A stretch of DNA of 64,000 bases, from positions 1-64,000 of the forward strand of contig WEDG01004275.1 of NCBI GenBank assembly GCA_017591395.1. The letters run 5' to 3'. Under the pieces are notes generated by a model. That model was not told the origin of the DNA. It ran no database searches and saw only the letters and a program-made list of their open reading frames with translations. How positions within the stretch are numbered: the first letter of the stretch is position 1; each line of letters opens with the position of its first letter. The stretch comes from Schistocephalus solidus. Taxonomy: Eukaryota > Platyhelminthes > Cestoda > Diphyllobothriidea > Diphyllobothriidae. Positions 1-11,625 of this stretch are shown piece after piece. Both the position numbers and the translations under genes were made by a program.

Positions 1-1560
1 ATCAAAAGCAAATGCTATAAGTTCCTTACATAGCGTTCGCAGTATTCCAGTCGTCGACACGTTATAAGGCTTGGAAACTTCTCTGTTCCCGTGTATGCTA
101 TATTTTTATCAGAATGACTAACAGGAGGCCTAATGTACACAGCAAATTTACAAAAATGGCATGAAAATATTCGCACGATATTTACGGTTGAAAAGTTTGA
201 AAATAAATTTAACTTTTGTAATCCTGTTCTTCAGCTGATACATAATGGCTCCCGTTTAATGAACCCATATGGATTCGGCAAGATTAATCACCCATAAGGA
301 AATTCAGTTCAACAACCCGACACCAAAAATCGGTTTCGTTATGCTTTCAAATACACGTAGCTTGAATCAGCAGGTAATGCCTTATTAAACTTCGCCTTAA
401 GCTGCGAACACCGTTCAGTCGATAAAGAACTTTGAAGTTACTATGAGCATGCAAAAGGACTATTTCAATATAATAGCTTTTCCGTTTCCTGTTAAGATAT
501 GAAGAAAAAGTACAGGATCAGTATTCTTAATAATGCTTACAACCGGTAGTGAACACCTGATATTGGTTTATTGGCCTGTTAAGTATTTTGTATCTGGATG
601 AATATTCATTTGGATGCGTATGTGCTTGGAATACGCTCAGCGAAACCTCCAATTAAGAATGTGACAGCATAAAGACAAACTCAGGCAGAATAGACATGAC
701 ATCGGGATGTGCAACTCAAAATGCTAATAAACCATCAACACGTGACACTCACACCTGTTCCGCATACAGTAGACCAAAATGGGCTCCCCCGTGAGACTAG
801 GGCGAGTTATCCTGTCAGTAAGCTCTCATCCAAGCCACTGAAATTAACGTGCCTTTTTTATAATGAGGCGAAGGCGCTGAATATGGTGGGGCCAAACTAC
901 CCAGAGTTGCTCTCACTCGCCCTTCCATTTTGCAGTTGACGTAAACTGTACGAGCGGTTCAGCCATCTGGTACGTGATTGGGATCCTAAACGAGCCAACA
1001 AATCAACGTTTTTAAATGAATAATGCGAGAATTATACAAAGCCCGTACTTGAGTAGAGTTAAATTATTAATGATGCATCATAGCAGGTTTAACGAACACT
1101 GCATTGCCTATTCAAGTAGCAAATCAAACTTCCCATCGGAACCTAAATAGGTGTGATGGGAAATGGTTCTATGTTTTAGATCATTGCAATAACATGTACT
1201 TCAGTAGCATGTGAGCTATCGATATGCTGTACAAAATACGTCCGATTCGTATTTGAGTCATGCTAGGGTAAAAAGGACTAAGATTTGAATACTGGGTTCT
1301 GACTCAGTTACACGTCTTAGAAAGCTATACCGCAACACGCTCCGGGATAAGAGCGTAAAGTTAACCTGAATAAAGCTTAAGGTTGCCAGTAATGTTCGCT
1401 TACCTGCATTTCGGAGTAAAGTTATTCGCGGTGCCCGATACGCCAGAAACGTCAACAACGACCACTCCTACTGACCTCATTATTTCATGATATTCCAATG
1501 GGTTTGCGTATTGCATTTCAGTTTGCCGCCATGCAACAGCTTGATCGTCTAGGAAGGAGG
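1..1560. other. No recognised gene
   Basis: AT-rich DNA without a convincing coding region. The longest open frames (for example 709-939, +) are short, start at non-ATG codons and resemble no family I know. It lies downstream of the - strand RTE-like element that ends near 1570, so the right end may hold that element's 3' UTR. Confidence 0.5.
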
Positions 1561-1569
1561 GTTCGCAGA

Positions 1570-2640
1570 CGTTTATGCAGAAGTTGACGCTGTGGGATTT
1601 TCGAAGCAATTCACCGGAATATGTCCAACCAGGCCGATTCGCGCTCGAAAGGTGCGTTGACAGTGCGGGCAGTTTGGGAGGGCTTGAGCATTGGCGGTGT
1701 TGATCTGGGGCGCTGGTGAGTTTCGTGCCGCTCTTTTGGCCTTGTCAGTGGTGATCTGTTTGGCTTCGTAGATTGCTGTCCCTGTCGGCACAGTCCTCCA
1801 GGTTTGCCGGGCTTATCTCCAGTTGCTTCAGGGAAGGCTTCAGAGGGTCCTTTTAGCGTCGTATTTGACCCACTTGTTCACAAGAACCCGGGAAGACATC
1901 ACCATATAAGAGTCGGTTGGGTAGTTGCTCATCGTCCATCCTCACAACGTGGGCGCTCCAGTGTAGGTGCAGTTGTTTCAGTTAGGCGTAGATGCTGAGG
2001 ATGCCTTTTCGTTCCAGCACTTCTGTGTTCAGTATCCTATGGTGCCATATCAGCCTTAGAATTCTGCGGACACAGTTTGCAGTGGAAGTAGTTGAGCTTT
2101 TGGTAGACCGTCCAGGTCTCCGATGCATAGAGAAGCATAGGCATCTTGATGTTGGTGCTGTGGTGTAGTGGGTAGACGCGAGGACGCAGCTCTCTATCAC
2201 TCCGTTCATCACTGCGAATGCCTCTCAGACGGCTCCGTTTTCCGTTTTGCACGCCATCATACCATCGTGGAGTTTACGCACTATGTCAATCGATGGCGGC
2301 GTTGGAGATTTTGGAGGGCTGGTTAAGAACGCATCAGATGTGATCAATCCAGTGTTTTCAGGATTTGCGTTTTCAGCGGCAGCATTGTCCCCAGGTAGTT
2401 GAAATTGTCTACTTCTTCAAGCTGATCAGCTTCAGTCTCCAGTTGTGTCTTCTTCTGTTCAGGACTGCTACTGGAGACACTTTTTGTCTTCCGGCCTTTA
2501 TGTATAAATCGATCAATTTAATGACTTTTTCACGCCTAACATCGCAGGCTGTAGACCGCTAAAGCTTGTGGCTAGCAAGGCGACATCATTGGCGTAATCT
2601 TGACCAGCCATCATTTATCGTAGTGCAAACACAAGAACTT
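1570..2640 (-). mobile_element. RTE-like LINE, C-terminal part of RT ORF (broken)
   Basis: On the - strand, pieces in different frames spell the C-terminal half of an RTE-type endonuclease/reverse transcriptase. In order they are LLYASETWTVYQKLNYFHC (about 2170-2085), then after a frameshift RILRLIWHHRILNTEVLER (about 2070-2000), then HVVRMDDEQLPNRLLYGDV (about 1950-1890), and last a C2H2-like finger CPHCQRTFRARIGLVGH (about 1680-1610). This order matches the family in flatworms, where the protein ends in such a zinc finger. At least two frameshifts and an in-frame stop make it non-coding. Sequence up to about 2640 is probably the degraded part just after the RT active site. The endonuclease and the RT catalytic motif are absent. 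RTE-like membership is from memory of the family; the motifs are seen directly. Confidence 0.8.
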
Positions 2641-3640
2641 CAAAACCGTGCATAGACTTTCCGAGAAATCAATCAATTTGGAAGTTGGTCAGCAGGAAAG
2701 ACAGGATAACAAATTTATGAATTTCAAATAAAATACCAAAGTGCTGAAGGAGCTTACTGTGGGCGCGAACTCACTGAACGCTGAAGATATTGTAGACCCT
2801 GATCAAGATGCTGATACCTACTGGCATACCGTCTTGTTCCACTATGCGTCACAGGGACTCAAAGCGTATGAACTTAAATGCTACGTCGAAGGTTATAGAG
2901 TAGACGACCGTTGGTTTCCGGTAGCAATCCGAAATTGAGGAATGGGCTCCGCTGTGCATCTTTGCCGGGCACATCCATGACGAGCTTCAGATACAATTTG
3001 GTAAGGACTTCTTCCAGACTCACGTTAACACTGAGACCCTCTGATAATTAAAATTGACCAAAACCACTCCAACTGCATCAATGTTGCTTTTACCGTTGTA
3101 ATTTTCATATTTGATTTTATATCCCATCTTTCTACTTTTTCTATTATCGCTTATGTTCCATTTTGGCACAAGGGATGTTTGAGCCTCATTCATTCAAAAT
3201 AAACGCATATCTCCATGATTTCTGAGTTACCTAATGGAGCGAGTGTGCCGGATTTGGACGTAAGACGTTTATACTTAATTGGCATCACCATCTCCGTATT
3301 GATGCCAAAGAGAGAGGCTTTATATGACAATGCGTAGGCTGAAGAGGCTGAAAATTTGCTGCAGAAGAGCAAGGGCGTGAGGGGTTAGTCATCGAAGCTA
3401 AGAATATGCTACATGTGAAAATCGAGGAACGTAGGAGGGACTTGCACAAGTGGCTGAATAATTCCGCTCGATTGGACACACCCAATATTTATTCTTCTAA
3501 TTGGGAGCCCCACCTGTGTTCATCTCAATATTTTTTTTAGTTACGTTAATTACATTACATGCTGTGTCACTGGCAGTCCTGTTGCTGCGACTCACTGCAA
3601 AAAGGGTTGAATAGGACAGTCGAGGTACTTTGTGTGTTCA
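2640..3640. other. No recognised gene
   Basis: Short open frames on both strands (for example 2741-2938 + and 3190-3485 -) are not recognisable and have no splice or start context. The DNA is probably decayed repeat. Confidence 0.4.
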
Positions 3641-3880
3641 CCAGAAAACTGGTTGGGAACGAGACAGTATCGTCAGCCACTCCGATTCTATACAGTAAAC
3701 GGCCACACCAGTCTCACCATTGAACAACATTCCACTCGCAAGAATTATGGTAGCTATGCGAATTGATTGACGGTGCAAAGTTTGCGGCTTGTCAAAAATT
3801 CTGGGTCAATCTTAATTTAGGCCTTCCGCTCCGAATGAGTTGCGATCTCTGATGACGGCTATCAGACCAGAAGCGTTCTT
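3640..3880 (+). repeat. Degenerate SINE-like repeat
   Basis: About 3690-3740 resembles the body of the SINE at 22380-22640: a block like CAGTAAACGGCCACACCAG here corresponds to CAGAAATGGCCAGTCCAG there, followed in both by a CAGTCTC block. At 3849 lies CTGATGACGGCT, the same hammerhead-like core as in that SINE, but the second core box is GAAG, not GAAA. The copy is diverged and its ends are unclear. Confidence 0.4.
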
Positions 3881-3954
3881 TTTCAGTAAATCCTCTCCAA
3901 AATATTTCACATTTGGCCATTTCAGAAATGAAGACAATTTCTGCAAACATCCGG

Positions 3955-4345
3955 ATGGGTTGCGAGGGATTATGTCGGGCTCCATATGTGAAATCGCAAT
4001 TTGGGGGCTTGGAGTTTGAGATTAAAAATTAAACCATACGTGTCAAATTTAATGGCAAATTTTAATGTTTTCAGAACTAACCACATTTTTGAAAAATTCG
4101 TGTTTTTAACTAAATAATGTTAGCATTTACATATCCGTAACGCTTTAAATTCGCGTTAGGCAGTAAATTAAAATTGCAAAGCTTTGTTTCATGCGTTGAT
4201 GTCAGTTTGCGAGGGATTATCCATTTTTTCGTAAATTTTGGCATTTTGCATCTGATAGAAAACAGACTGTATGTAGGACTCCATATACGAAATGGGAAAC
4301 GATAGGGCTCGGAGTTTGGGATGACATAATAGACTATACCTTTTG
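3955..4345 (+). repeat. Two diverged copies of a short repeat
   Basis: The block at 3958-4025 (GCGAGGGATTAT, then CTCCATATGTGAAAT, then CTTGGAGTTTGAGAT) recurs at about 4207-4325 with an extra insert (GCGAGGGATTAT, CTCCATATACGAAAT, CTCGGAGTTTGGGAT). A related pair links 3752-3820 and 4705-4830 through ATGCGAA, ATTGACGG and GGGTCAATC. This suggests an old local duplication or two insertions of one repeat family. Confidence 0.4.
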
Positions 4346-4369
4346 GCTCTATTGTTGGAGCAGCAAATT

Positions 4370-4530
4370 CGAGGTGATATTATAAGATAGTTAACCCACG
4401 GATCCCTGTGTGGGCCTCGTAGCTGATTGGCCCAGAGTACTGGCTGTACAAAAGCCTTTCCCGTGCTGACGTGGGTTTGAGACCGACGAGTTCTTACACT
4501 AGGGTCAAATGAATAATTTAAACCTACCAA
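4370..4530 (+). repeat. Dispersed degenerate copy of the tRNA-containing repeat
   Basis: From 4413 the + strand reads GGCCTCGTAGCTGATTGG, then GGCTGTACAAAAGCC, then GACGTGGGTTTGAGACC. This is a mutated copy of the tRNA-like gene in the 35.6-37.7 kb array. Flanks also match: TTAACCCACGGATCCC before it, and GAGTTCTTACAC with GGGTCAAATGAAT after it. The 3' acceptor strand is missing, so no functional tRNA is expected. It shows that the array unit also exists as a single dispersed element. Confidence 0.7.
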
Positions 4531-5765
4531 AATCCACTTCTATTTAATGGTTTATGTTATCCCTCTGGCGGATTTGATGTTGACAGTTTAAGAAATCCTG
4601 CTTGAAAAGGTGTAAACGTTTACTGTATTTTAAGATTTATTTTGGAGGGCTCCTAGCCGCTGATTGAATGGCATTTTAGCGCAGTGTTTCATTTCATTTT
4701 AGATTGCAGCCATGCGAACATATTGACGGTCTTGCAGTACAGTTAGTTTAACTCAGTTCTGGTGGGTAAGACTAGGAACACCTTGCAGCTGAGCTCGTCG
4801 GATATTCGGGTCAATCGTAATTTATTTACAATACGTAGAAGACATTGTTTCATTGCAGTTAGCTAGCGACACATTAAAAGACCAGTGAATGCGAAGATTG
4901 ACCTTAAATTAATGCCAACCTCACAGCTGCACGCAACGGCATCAATGTAGGCTATAAATGTTACTTGACAAACAAAAGAATAGAGTTTCGGGAGACCTGT
5001 AAACCCCCTTCCGCTTTTGAATGACTTGCGAGCTCCAGTGCCGGCAAACAAGCAGAATGGATCCATTTTATGTAACCCAATTCGCTGGTTATGGAATTAC
5101 TGAGTGCTTAATGGGGTAAAGAACATGTCTGCAAACAGCTCCATAAAATGAGGTATACATCTGCAAAATAATATTTCCTTGGAAGCCCGCGCACATGCTA
5201 GGACGCTTTTAATTCATTCTTTTTCGCAATTTATTTCATAGAAATTTTTAGTTTTTGCCCACTGCTATGATGCCAAATGCCACAATTTCGATTTTGTTAA
5301 AATAATTTTATTTCTCTAAGTTTCAAAATGCTATGTTATATTCACTGTATGTTTTTGAATTTACATGTTGCCTGGGACTTCTAGACTCATAGTTTTCTTT
5401 TCCTGAAGTTTGGCGTGCGTTTACCTTTCATGCCCATATTGGAGTTTGCTTGTGGTTTTTCTGTTGAAGTAGGACATCTGCATTCGTCTCAACAAATCAC
5501 GCTCCCTCACGAAATCGCTCTACATCATGAGTTGACCATTAATGTTTGTTAGATGTGCAAGAACCGCATTTACCGTTTTTAATCTTTTCTGTTTCTGAGT
5601 ACATAGTGGAGCCGGAGAACTTGAAAGAGCAAGAAAAGAAAGGGATGGTAATAAGAAATGGAGTGATTTTCCGACCACAAAAACAGCTTTTGTAGAGGTT
5701 GCCTGTCATTCTGCCGAAAGTAGCCCGGCCGCACAACTAATCCAACACAAATAGCTACATAAAAT
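4530..5765. other. No recognised gene
   Basis: AT-rich DNA with only short chance frames. 5540-5740 is open for 65 codons on the - strand but has no recognisable motif. Confidence 0.4.
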
Positions 5766-5769
5766 CGAG

Positions 5770-6960
5770 TTTTATTGTGGAAATATGCAAAGCCTCTTGA
5801 ATAAACTCGGCTACCTCGAAATAATTGTGGCCGAACTACGGCCTGATGTTATTGCATTAACTGAAACGTGTCACAGCCAGGACAGCAAAGACTCCGAAAT
5901 ACAACACGACTATCAAGTACTAAGAGGAGACCGAACAAAAAATAGAGTTGGTGGAGTTGCCCTGTTTATCAGCAGTGCAGTTGAAGGTTACCTTGTTGAA
6001 GAATATGCAAGCAACCATGACCTGGACATATTGCACTGTCATCTTTTGGTTCCCAAATCTGAAAATGATAAGGTCACCGTTGTAAACAGGCCTCCAAATC
6101 AACCCCAAGACGAGGATGAACCATTAATCAGTTGGCTTCGTGAGGAGAGTTGGAGAAAAAAACATTATACTTGTAGGAGATTTCAGTGCTCCGCTGATTA
6201 ACTGGGAAGGGGCGATGGGCAATGGCACTAGATGAACTCTTGTTTCGACATGCATAAACAATAACTTGAATGTGTGAAGGCTAGAGATATAATTATTTGT
6301 ACCTACTTTTACGAAAAGTGGGGAAAATGTTGATGAAATAAATGTCGGCTCACCCCTAGTTGCTTGTGATAACATGACATTACTTTGGGAATGAACACTC
6401 GTAGCTGACCCCGAACGAAGCTCGAAATCATTAATAGATGTTTGGTGGGGTAACTTCAAGGCAATGAAATAGGCGACTGGATACACACTATGGGCAGCAT
6501 TAGTACAAGGAGATGTCAACGAATGTTGGAGAACAATGTGAATTAACTAGGAAAAATTTCATGGAACAGTACTGTCCTCTAAACGATACTTCGACCCGGA
6601 ACAGAACGGAGTGGCTGAAATCAACGGTGAAAAAAGGAGCTTCGAAAACAGTGCAAGCTGTGGAAAATATTTCTGCAAACGGAGAGCCAAGAAAGACTGC
6701 AAGAATTTAGACGAAAAGGCAATTTGTGCAAAAGACTCCTCCAAGAAGCACGTTCTTTGGTGATGTGAATGCAAGGCAAAGGTCACTTAAATCCCTGAAG
6801 CATTTCGGAAGCAAACGTTTTGAGTAGAAAAACCATATTTCAGAGGGTGAATTACTCAGATGCGGGAGGAACGGCTTGAGTAAAGCCATCATGAGAAGAA
6901 ATTCCATTGTAATCTGACTAGGCTCCCGGCTGAGCAGTGTGCACATGCACTAACGTAATT
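5770..6960 (+). mobile_element. CR1-like LINE fragment: endonuclease and linker (broken)
   Basis: The + frame from 5785 encodes an AP-type endonuclease N-terminus: SLLNKLGYLE, then LRPDVIALTETCHSQD, then GGVALFI, then a degraded VVYRPP-type segment at about 6080. A frameshift follows, and DFSAPLINWEG-like coding (the GDFNAPxIDW motif) appears at 6178-6215. Further broken pieces (VWWGNFKAMK, LVQGDVNECW at about 6440-6535, KRRAKKD at about 6675) match the linker between endonuclease and RT. The W of the usual TETWL motif is C here. No RT core follows, so this is a truncated, inactive copy. The domain order fits CR1-like elements such as those at 33-42 kb and 58-62 kb. Confidence 0.75.
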
Positions 6961-7150
6961 TTATTTATCTTAACTACATTTGCATAACCTAGTAAATACT
7001 AAGTCTACCTTTCATATCTCCTTCAACAAGACACCAATGTGAGTCAGTTACTCGTCAACTATGCTCGCAGATTCTAAAGTGCGGTGTCTCTGTACCTTTA
7101 CTTGATTCCAATCTCTACGTCAGCATTTGGTGTGCGATGTGGTTTCGCGA

Positions 7151-7171
7151 GATATATATATATATATATAC
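7151..7171. repeat. (TA)n microsatellite
   Basis: About ten TA dinucleotides, about 70 bp before the ATG of the membrane-protein exon. It could lie in that gene's promoter or 5' leader, but this cannot be shown. Confidence 0.8.
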
Positions 7172-7238
7172 GCATTTAACAGTCCTTCAATTGCTGCGTG
7201 CGCCTTGCATTTAACTGCCAGTTAGACATTCATACAAC

Positions 7239-7739
7239 ATGCGCCTGAGGAAGAGATTCCGCTTCAGGCAAACGAAACTCAGTTTGCTTTTACTGGTCCT
7301 CCTCGCTACAGGTTATTTTATATTTATCAAAGGAGTTTCCTTCTTCTCCGCCTTTTCGACTTCTGACACCGTCGCACCCAGAGGACTATCTCGAAACCTG
7401 GTAAGCACACTACCTGAACCACACACAGAGCACTTTTGGACTTATACTGCCAGGCAAACTTTGCACATTAGGCCACCGGTGTTGAATCGAGGTCTTGCGT
7501 CGGATGACGCATTTTTTGTGCCCCCAAAAAATTGCAAAGGAGGAAATTCTAAAAAAGGATATTTTGAAAGGAAAGTGGAAACGCATCCCGGACACTCTGA
7601 CATTTACAGACCTAGTAAACATTGATGATACATTCTGGAAGTTACCGATCAATCCGGCGGTTTTCAACCTCTACCCTCAGGCGGTGAATTTAAAGAAACT
7701 GGTGCAGTTAGTCAAACAAGACCATATATCGCCCATCGT
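7239..7739 (+). CDS. First exon of a type II membrane protein, with apparent frameshift
   Basis: The ATG at 7239 opens a frame with a basic N-terminus (MRLRKRFRFRQTK) followed by a hydrophobic segment of about 16 residues (LSLLLLVLLATGYFIF). This is the classic signal anchor of a Golgi type II protein. The frame reads on to about 7530, where a run of C5 and A6 seems to cost the frame. The shifted frame then continues convincingly with WKRIPDTLTFTDLVN and FWKLPINPAVFNLYPQ, up to a strong splice donor (ATC|GTAAGT) after 7739. The layout and the INPxxFxxY-like segment suggest a Golgi glycosyltransferase, perhaps of the GT31 beta-1,3-galactosyltransferase type. That is a guess from layout, not a domain match. 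No downstream exon was found before TFIP11, so this may be a gene fragment, a pseudogene, or the result of a sequencing error in the homopolymer. Confidence 0.55.
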
Positions 7740-7884
7740 AAGTTTCCTCTTTGTGAATTCTCGTCATCTCAGTAAAAAGAGCATTTTTCATCAAAGAGAT
7801 TTGTTAATTTCCACAGCTAACTCCTCAAACGTAATGGCACTTCCCAAGAAACTTACCTCAGCAGGATTAACATCTGCTTGCTAA

Positions 7885-9400
7885 TTGTTTTGCTAAAACC
7901 AGCGTAGATGTTGCTCACCCATTCCTCTTCATCGATAGCCAGTTTAGCTCTCGACTTTTCAGCGTGCTGCTTCGGAAACATTGAGGGGTTTAAATGTGCT
8001 TTCTTCTGAAGTCTACTTTTATGAAATGTTCGTAATCCTGGAACAGAATTTCAGCTTAGATACTGTTCAATGGGACGCTGATTGCCACGGTTGAAAATGT
8101 ATAGAAGAATTGTTTATGATAATTTCAAAAAATGTTTTAAGTTGGGCGCATTTTTCCGCACAGGCGTAAATTATGTTTATACGTTCTCTGCAAATTTGGT
8201 TCTGTTTCGAAAATATAAATCAGGTTCAGTAACAATGCAATTTTGAAATTGAAAAGACTCAAGTAAACCAATACCACTTGAAACTTTCAGATCAACTGGG
8301 CTAATATTTAAGGTGAATCAAAACTCGTGGCGTATTGATTAACTGCTCTTGATCTTCGTTCTGATGAGAAATAATGCTCATCAAACGTATCTTATGTGAC
8401 TTGCCTGAAATTTGCCATTACATATTCACAGACGTGGTGCCGCTGTCTCTTTGGGTTGAGAAACTTTTCAGTAACCATTATTAATCCGGTAAAGGAAAAG
8501 GGACTATTAATGTGGTATGAATATATATTTATATCGATTTTTACGGTTAATAGGTAGCATTTTGATTGTTATAGAGGGTAATAAGGGTTCATTTATCACG
8601 CATGCACACAATATCATTATCCATATCAACTCTGGTTTGTAAAATAAAGCGTATTTTGAGTTTTGAACAGAACACATTCGTACAAATGGTTCCGAGTATC
8701 CGGCAGTATATTATTATTAGATGTATAAAGGCCAAGCGTCATATCTATTGCAGTAATTCAAGCGAAATCTGATAATACTTCAAAAATACATTGAGCAATT
8801 AAAATCTGCAAAACGGCGCCGGTGATCGAGTGTGGTGCTAATTAACATGCGTTTTCCAGTTGTTTTAATTTTTGTGAAATCATGGAAATAAGAATTTGTC
8901 TGTCATTTATACAGACAGCCTTTGTTATTATTCGGGGATGATCTGTTTCTCCATTTCCATGCGTTTCAATAGGAGGCAGTTGCTCCTTCTATTTAACTGC
9001 GATGTCAGAGATACTTGATCGAGTCGCCCACGTTTTGTGCTAATGCACGAGTACTTTTCAGGCAAATGGTTACTCAACAAAGGCGAAGGCTTAACCATCC
9101 AGATGTTTTTTCTTTATGAATTTCCGGGACCACATCATTTAGTCTAAGTTAGGTGACCTTTATTTGCCATTGCGAACTAGCTGACTTGTCTTGTTCTTGC
9201 AAACCAGATGCATTTTGCTAAACCTCCATCGTCTTCATTAAGTTCATGAACTGCAAAACACACTCAGCCATGCAAGGAGTGAATGACGGTCTACTCGTCA
9301 TTTCTCTGGCTAGCATTGCATTCTTCTAAAGCTCATGTTCTATCAGTACAAAATCAATTTGACCAGCAAAAGTGGAATCGTCAATCTGAACAAATCATTT
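7885..9400. other. No recognised gene
   Basis: AT-rich DNA with stops in all frames. If the exon at 7239-7739 is real, this begins its first intron (donor GTAAGT at 7740). I saw no matching exon here. Confidence 0.5.
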
Positions 9401-10620
9401 ATAATTGATTAAAAATGGTCTTGACGCCTTTGCTAAGTGGTGCCGCACATGGTGCCTTTCTCTTTCTTGGCACAAATGTTCCGTTATGGTTGTTGGCTAC
9501 GACCATCAGCCTCAACTAAGCATAGATGGGCACGATCTTAATGTGCTTGGCGTTGTTAAGGATCTGGGCATATCTTATTTTATTTATTTATTGCCAGGCA
9601 AGGTCAAAAAATATACATACAGTAGAGGGTCAAGCTGATAGTGAAACGGTCTCAATCTTTCAGAGCATTGCGCCCTGATTGTCTCCAAGGCAAACAGAAC
9701 TGCCGGGTTTATCCTCCGAAATTTTAAAACTTTTGATATTAGACTCCGCCTTTATAAAACGAACGTTAGGCCAGGCCTAGAATACTGCTCGTTTCTTTTT
9801 AGCCTTCTGCGCGCATGTGAACGGAAGAAAATAGAATCAGTCCAGAACTTCTTTACGAAAAGAATTTTATCGTTGGAGCACCAAAATCTGTCGTATCAAG
9901 AACGCTGTGGGCTTATAAACATTGATCCCTTATGGTTTTGCCTAGTGCAGAAGATACTATTTTTACTGCTTAAGCTTTTGAATAGTCGAACATTTAATCC
10001 CCTTACCAATGTAAAGCAGCTTGACCACCCTTGGTGCAGCAGTCATCTCAATGTCTTTTTATTTCTTTCATTAGCTCGCACAGTTAAGTATCGTCAATTC
10101 TTTTGGTAAATGCCAATGCCATGTGGAATAAACTACCCCATAATATAAAAATCCAGCGAAGTTATTCTTTGTTTAAGATAACTTTTTCGAGTTTTTTGCA
10201 TTTAGAACAGTTTCCAAGAATTCTGGGTGCTGACACGGTAGAATCTATTTTCCTGTTCGACGGAGTGCGCGGCATCTGAACCCGATCCCAGGTGTTTCCT
10301 TGAGGGATACAGCACCGTCTCTCCAGCCTGCACCCGTTGACTACTTCGGCAGACAGTGAGCAACCGTCTACGGATGCACTCTTGCCTGGGGCAGAATCCC
10401 GGTTCCTAACAAAGACAGAGAGACTGCAAACAGACTGCACTTCCCTGATCTGAAATGCTATCATCCTTACAGGCGGCAGTTTTTTCTCCTGAATAACATA
10501 AAGATAGGAAAAACACTTATAATGATATATATTCAGGAGTTTTTTCAATGCCAGCCTGATCCCCACTGAATATTTCATCTGGCAATGCATGTAAACCGGA
10601 ATTAATACAACTATTAATAA
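9400..10620 (+). mobile_element. LINE fragment: RT C-terminus and 3' UTR, with a nested insertion
   Basis: The + strand from about 9405 encodes the region just after an RT active site (AFAKWCRTWCLSLSWHKC, then NVLGVVKDLGI). About 65 bp of foreign sequence then interrupts it (about 9575-9645), the 3' tail of another LINE in opposite orientation (compare 45770-45845). Coding resumes with the C-terminal RT region in broken frames (ARMxTEENRISPELL, about 9810-9850; NAMWNKLPHNIKIQ, about 10110-10150; SYSLFKITFSSFLHLE to 10206). A non-coding 3' UTR with a CTCCTGA/TCAGGAG hairpin follows, ending in an (AAT)n tail at about 10616. It is related to the pieces at 46.4 kb (-) and 49.5 kb (+). Confidence 0.65.
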
Positions 10621-10705
10621 TAATAATAATAATAATAGTTGTATTTAATACCGGTTTACAGGCATTGTCAGATGAAATATTCAGTGGGTAGAGGCTGGCA
10701 GTGAA
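10544..10705. repeat. Inverted repeat, two LINE 3' ends tail to tail
   Basis: About 10544-10615 and 10634-10705 are reverse complements with few mismatches (for example ATTTCATCTGGCAATGC against GCATTGTCAGATGAAAT). They surround an (AAT)n/(TAA)n core of about 18 bp. The simplest reading is two related LINE 3' ends inserted in opposite directions and sharing the A/T-rich tail. The palindrome could form a hairpin of about 70 bp. Confidence 0.75.
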
Positions 10706-10719
10706 GTAGTGAAACTACC

Positions 10720-11600
10720 CAGCTGTTCATAGATTGGTTAATCTCTTAGAAATTTTGACAAGAAGCGATCAACAGGATAGCAGTTTACTTGGGCTGCTAT
10801 CTCACTGTGAATTTATGCTGGTTAAAATCATACGGATTTAGATTCAGTGGTTCATTCTGTGATCTCGGAAATTCTTGGCCTTCGTTCATACGTTTAATAC
10901 TTTTCAGTTACAGTCTGTTTTTTGGTTACATGTTCTGCGATTTGGACTTCTCTCTCATGCCTTAGTATACCAATGCTTCTTCTGCTTACCTAGGTGTCCA
11001 ACCCATGCTCCATTGCTGTATTACCTCCAACACTCCTTTGCTATATTTCTCCTAAGTACTTCAGTATCCCGACTTCATTTATTATTTTATTAAACATTTA
11101 TAAAAATTTTATTAACCACTCATGTCAATGCTGAAGGTAACTAGAGTCCGCAGATAAATAGTTATCTACCCTTGTCGCCTCCGTACACGTACCGTTGGCG
11201 CCAGAGGCACCGGTACTGTTACATAAACTACCAAACCATCATACGATATTGCCAGCTTCTAGTAAAAAAAACAAATTTTAAACAAAACTTGCCCATTTTG
11301 GAAAGATGATTAATATACTAATAATAATAACTAATATAATATTAATAATACTAATATTAGCATTACGACATACGAGACGTGATAATTAATATCGACAGAA
11401 TTCATGTGAGTTGGACTGAGACTACCATATATCTCTTGCAATCGCTACAGTTATATGTCTAGTAATCATAGGTGCTTCCCCGAAAATTATCGAAAATAGT
11501 CATTTAACCGAATGACAGTCAGTCATTGCTAACTTTAGCAACGCGAAATTGAGTCACTCCAAAGCAGTGGTTCATAGGTTGCAAATTCGGCCCGTCCCGT
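10720..11600. other. TFIP11 upstream region, no other gene seen
   Basis: No coding sequence recognised. An imperfect AT-rich TAA/AAT-type tract lies at about 11305-11365. The TFIP11 promoter and 5' UTR must be in the right part of this stretch, but I see no confident core promoter motif. Confidence 0.5.
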
Positions 11601-11625
11601 TCCTTTGCTGTCGTTTGTTCTGACG

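Noticed and set aside
709..939. 76-codon open frame
   Set aside because: Non-ATG start, no motif, no splice context.
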